A stretch of 8,756 nucleotides of DNA from Clostridium sp. CAG:632 (lineage in GTDB: Bacteria; Bacillota; Clostridia; Lachnospirales; Lachnospiraceae), in contig HF991331.1 in assembly GCA_000431515.1 (NCBI GenBank), positions 32,151-40,906 on the forward strand, written 5' to 3'. A program made the translations under genes and the position numbers. Positions 6,345 through 8,756 of this stretch are shown here, in pieces. The first letter of the stretch is position 1. Every line of letters starts with the position of its first letter. The notes below the pieces were generated by a model. It was not told where the DNA came from and did no database searches. It saw only the letters and a list, made by a program, of their open reading frames with translations.

Positions 6345-7340
6345 TTATTTATCCTTATTTTTATTCTTACGTTTCTGTAAAGCGGCTGTGTTACGCTCCC
6401 AGAAGACGCCATCCGCATATCCCTGTATGCTATTGTCCTCTTCTGCCAGTTCCAGTCGCTTTTGTGCCCACGCACAATATAGTTCATTCTGTTCAATCCC
6501 TACATAAACCCGGTTCAGTTTCTTAGCCGTCACTGCAGTTGTTCCTGCACCGGCAAACGGATCCAGCACCACATCTCCCGGCCGACTGCTTGCCAGTATC
6601 AGCTTTGCCATCAGTTTTTCCGGTTTCTGTGTCGGATGTGCTGTATTCTCAGGCATCGACCAGTAAGGGATTGAAATATCATCCCAGAAGTTAGATGGAC
6701 AAGTATCCCGATAACGTGAGCCATCTGCCACCTCCGTCCAGTCTTTCGGCTCACCATCCTGTCGGTATGGAGCTATGACTCTTCTCCGTTGTTTTACAGC
6801 ATCCAGATTAAATATAAACTCATCGGACATTGTCACATACCAGATATCTTCCATTCCGTTCTTCCAATTTTCCTTTGCTCCACGTCCCTTTTCTCTCTGC
6901 CAGGTAATCCGGTTCCGAAGTCTAAAATGCTTCTGCAGAACATCTCCGATGATCATACTGCTTTTCCAGTCACAGCATACATATACGGTCGCTGTCGGTT
7001 TTAAAAGCGGGATTACCGCCTTTACCCATTGTTCTGTATATTGGCGATATTCCTCGGCCTTTTTCTCATTAAAACAATTTCCATGATAATCTTTCCGCAG
7101 ATTATACGGTGGATCCACAATCAACAAATCTACGAATGCCTCCGGTAGTTTCGGCATAACTTCAAATGTATCTCCTACGATCAATTGATTCTTCAACATC
7201 TCGCAGGTGATCGGTTCCGGTTTCTCCTTAGAAATGTAAAGGCAGGAATCTAAATACTTCCTGCCTTCTTCTAACGAGAAATCAATGGTTTTATTACGAT
7301 TGGCCTTCTTCCTGCCTTGTTCCATTTCTTCTCTTATCAT
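6345..7340 (-). CDS. Orphan site-specific DNA methyltransferase, beta order, probably N6-adenine
   Basis: This 331-residue protein has the layout of the N6_N4_Mtase family: it would transfer a methyl group from S-adenosylmethionine to an exocyclic amino group in DNA. The catalytic motif IV DPPY is at 76-79, and the SAM-binding motif I DPFAGAGTT comes late at 260-268, followed by the acidic residue in VGIE (280-283); this is the beta-class order. HPTQKP (235-240) precedes motif I as is typical. DPPY rather than SPPY favours adenine over cytosine N4. FNLDAVK (177-183) is a segment also seen in RsrI-like enzymes. The target site cannot be read from sequence. No endonuclease gene is adjacent. The start codon overlaps the S41 peptidase stop (ATGA), with GGAG (7351-7354) ten bases upstream, implying coupled translation. 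The tail is Lys/Asn-rich (KRKNKNKDK). Sampled stretches look more AT-rich than uvrB, which may hint at acquisition. Confidence 0.93.
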   Translation of the reverse strand: MIREEMEQGRKKANRNKTIDFSLEEGRKYLDSCLYISKEKPEPITCEMLKNQLIVGDTFEVMPKLPEAFVDLLIVDPPYNLRKDYHGNCFNEKKAEEYRQYTEQWVKAVIPLLKPTATVYVCCDWKSSMIIGDVLQKHFRLRNRITWQREKGRGAKENWKNGMEDIWYVTMSDEFIFNLDAVKQRRRVIAPYRQDGEPKDWTEVADGSRYRDTCPSNFWDDISIPYWSMPENTAHPTQKPEKLMAKLILASSRPGDVVLDPFAGAGTTAVTAKKLNRVYVGIEQNELYCAWAQKRLELAEEDNSIQGYADGVFWERNTAALQKRKNKNKDK

Positions 7341-8584
7341 TCTGCTGTTTCTCCGTTTAATATCTCGATTGCCTTCTGCAGCTGTACATCCTGATCTTCC
7401 GGAATCACCGGTTCATATTTCAATTCATCTGGAAGCTCTACAGTGATATCCGGCTCAATTCCTACACCATGGATATCATTTCCGTTTGGTGTAAAATATT
7501 TCTGAGTTGTCAGCTTCACTGCCGATCCGTCCGATAGCGGGATCACATGCTGCACGATTCCTTTACCAAACGTTGTAGTACCGACCAGTGTTGCAATTCC
7601 ATGATCCTGCATACAACCGGAGAATATTTCAGATGCACTGGCACTGTCACCGTTTACAAGCACCACCATCGGAATATCCAGAGAATGATCCCCGTCTGCC
7701 TCATAGCTGCTGACTACATTGCCATCCCGGTCTTTCGTATATACAATGGTACCTTCTTTCAGAATATAATTACACATTTCAACTACAACATCTACGTAGC
7801 CACCCGGATTATTTCTCAAGTCAACAATCAGAGACTTCATACCCTGCCCCTGCAGATCATCGATTGCCTTTTCAAACTGCTCTGCCGTCTTTTCATAAAA
7901 ATCCGTAACCTCAATATATCCAATCTGGTTTTCTCTCATCTTATAGCTGACCGTTGAGTTGTCAATCGTTTTTCTTTCAATTGTCAGGGTCAGTTCCTCA
8001 TCTGTGCTTGGACGATAGACCGTTACATCCACCGTTGTTCCCGGCTCACCCTTAATCCAGGTTACAACCTCCGATACCTCCTCACCATCGAGTTTTCTGC
8101 CATCGACAGCCCGGATAATATCCTTTGGCAACATGCCTGCCTCTTCTGCTCCGCTTCCCTGAAATACCCGAATAACGGTCAGTGTCTTTGTCTTAACATC
8201 CTGTTGGATCGATACACCAATTCCCTCATACGAACCCGTTGAGGTATTCATCAAATCTGCATATTCATCTGCCGTATAATATACGGAATACGGATCATCC
8301 AGACTCTCGAGGATTCCTTTATAAATATATTCTTCCCGCTCCTTATCGTCGCTTGCATCAAAGTAGAAATTCTCATCAATCAGATCATTGATTGCATTTA
8401 CCTTCTCTTCTACACTTGGTGTATAAATAGATTCTGACGTAGTGCTGCTGTTTGTACTGGACGTTGCACCATTAATACTCTGACCAATGGATTGTCCGAT
8501 TGATCTGAACGAACAACCGCCGCAAAGAGTTGCTATAATAGCAAGACTGATTCCAACTTTTGATATCTTTGCAAACTTTTTCAT
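7337..8584 (-). CDS. S41-family carboxyl-terminal processing protease (CtpA/CtpB-like), probably membrane-anchored
   Basis: This is a 415-residue secreted serine protease of the C-terminal processing family, expected to act on the outer face of the membrane. The N-terminus (MKKFAKISK, then hydrophobic residues to about 20) is a signal sequence ending in LCGGCS; Cys24 could be lipidated, though the lipobox has Cys at -3 instead of Leu. Residues 25-56 form a Ser/Thr/Asn-rich linker. A PDZ domain spans about 112-203 (GIGVSIQ at 121-127). The catalytic core has Ser316 in DSASASE (313-319), Lys341 in FGKGIVQ and Gln345, spaced as in the Ser-Lys-Gln arrangement of CtpB. Family roles include trimming secreted proteins and, in several bacteria, controlling peptidoglycan hydrolases. 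The M23 peptidase gene ends 34 bp upstream, which fits such a role. AAAGGAAG (8596-8603) is unusually far from the ATG at 8584, and no nearer in-frame start exists. Its stop overlaps the methyltransferase start by 4 bp. Confidence 0.96.
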   Translation of the reverse strand: MKKFAKISKVGISLAIIATLCGGCSFRSIGQSIGQSINGATSSTNSSTTSESIYTPSVEEKVNAINDLIDENFYFDASDDKEREEYIYKGILESLDDPYSVYYTADEYADLMNTSTGSYEGIGVSIQQDVKTKTLTVIRVFQGSGAEEAGMLPKDIIRAVDGRKLDGEEVSEVVTWIKGEPGTTVDVTVYRPSTDEELTLTIERKTIDNSTVSYKMRENQIGYIEVTDFYEKTAEQFEKAIDDLQGQGMKSLIVDLRNNPGGYVDVVVEMCNYILKEGTIVYTKDRDGNVVSSYEADGDHSLDIPMVVLVNGDSASASEIFSGCMQDHGIATLVGTTTFGKGIVQHVIPLSDGSAVKLTTQKYFTPNGNDIHGVGIEPDITVELPDELKYEPVIPEDQDVQLQKAIEILNGETAE

Positions 8585-8595
8585 TTCTATATATG

Positions 8596-8603
8596 CTTCC
8601 TTT
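8596..8603 (-). promoter_or_regulatory. Distant Shine-Dalgarno site of the S41 peptidase gene
   Basis: AAAGGAAG on the minus strand is the only purine-rich site near the start, but 11-13 bases separate it from the ATG at 8584, longer than for the other genes here. Initiation may be weak or helped by translation of the upstream M23 gene. Confidence 0.5.
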
Positions 8604-8618
8604 CACGTCTGCGATTCT

Positions 8619-8756
8619 TTAATAATAATTCATCGGATTTACAGAATATCTGGAACTCTGATATCCGCCTACCCGTACCTCAAAATGAAGATGCCGTCCC
8701 TGCGTTGCTCCCGTAGCTCCGGACAACATAATTGTATCACCTGCATTTACATACTG
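8619..8756 (-). CDS. M23-family (LytM/EnvC-type) peptidase, C-terminal fragment
   Basis: An open frame enters from the right edge and gives 45 residues before a TAA at 8619-8621. The fragment contains ATGATQGRHLHFEVRVGG followed by VNPMNYY, the end of the lasso/LytM fold: HLHFE supplies the catalytic and zinc-binding His-x-His, and the VNP ending is usual for M23 domains. M23 proteins are peptidoglycan endopeptidases or, when degenerate, activators of amidases. Only one zinc site motif is in view, so activity cannot be judged; the visible His residues are intact. It lies 34 bp upstream of the S41 peptidase gene on the same strand, so they are probably one operon. In many Firmicutes a similar M23-S41 pair follows ftsE-ftsX; whether that holds here lies outside the window. 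Confidence 0.93.
   Translation of the reverse strand, partial: QYVNAGDTIMLSGATGATQGRHLHFEVRVGGYQSSRYSVNPMNYY

Noticed and set aside
6065..6496. Minus-strand open frame opposite the tail of the membrane protein and the end of the methyltransferase
   Set aside because: It is the antisense of a repetitive Glu/Ala/Ser-coding stretch and overlaps two better supported genes; its Ser/Ala-rich product reflects that composition.

Overview
The window looks like chromosomal DNA of a low-to-mid GC Gram-positive anaerobe, most likely a Lachnospiraceae-type member of Clostridia. The signs are strong AAGGAG-type ribosome binding sites, extended -10 promoters, a uvrB-uvrA operon with a GTG-started uvrB, a Gram-positive style SOS (LexA/DinR) box candidate, and a CtpA-like S41 peptidase next to an M23 peptidase. 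The genus cannot be fixed from sequence alone.

Layout, left to right. Positions 1-1896 (minus) hold the first 632 residues of UvrA, cut by the window edge as its second ATPase half begins. Positions 1919-3904 (minus) hold complete UvrB. The gap 3905-4029 upstream of uvrB holds a compact control region: two abutting LexA-like boxes and three TATAAT hexamers, two of them in a perfect 10-bp tandem repeat. Positions 4030-5184 (minus) hold a PLP-dependent class I aminotransferase of the kynurenine/methionine aminotransferase type. Positions 5185-5339 are a divergent promoter region. Positions 5340-6320 (plus) hold the only rightward gene, an unrecognised two-helix membrane protein with coiled coil, an acidic low-complexity tail and a FliM-like C-terminal peptide. 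Positions 6345-7340 (minus) hold an orphan beta-order DNA methyltransferase, whose start overlaps by 4 bp the stop of the S41 peptidase at 7337-8584 (minus). Positions 8619-8756 (minus) are the last 45 codons of an M23 (LytM-type) peptidase.

Three functional blocks result. The right block (M23 peptidase, S41 peptidase, methyltransferase) reads leftward as one probable operon with its promoter outside the window; the first two point to cell envelope or division work. The left block (uvrB-uvrA) is the nucleotide excision repair damage-recognition pair, probably under SOS control. Between them lie the aminotransferase and the membrane protein, transcribed divergently from a shared intergenic region. 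The most uncertain and interesting items are the membrane protein with its FliM-like tail, the orphan methyltransferase coupled to a peptidase, and the uvrB promoter architecture. No mobile element, CRISPR array, rRNA or tRNA was seen.
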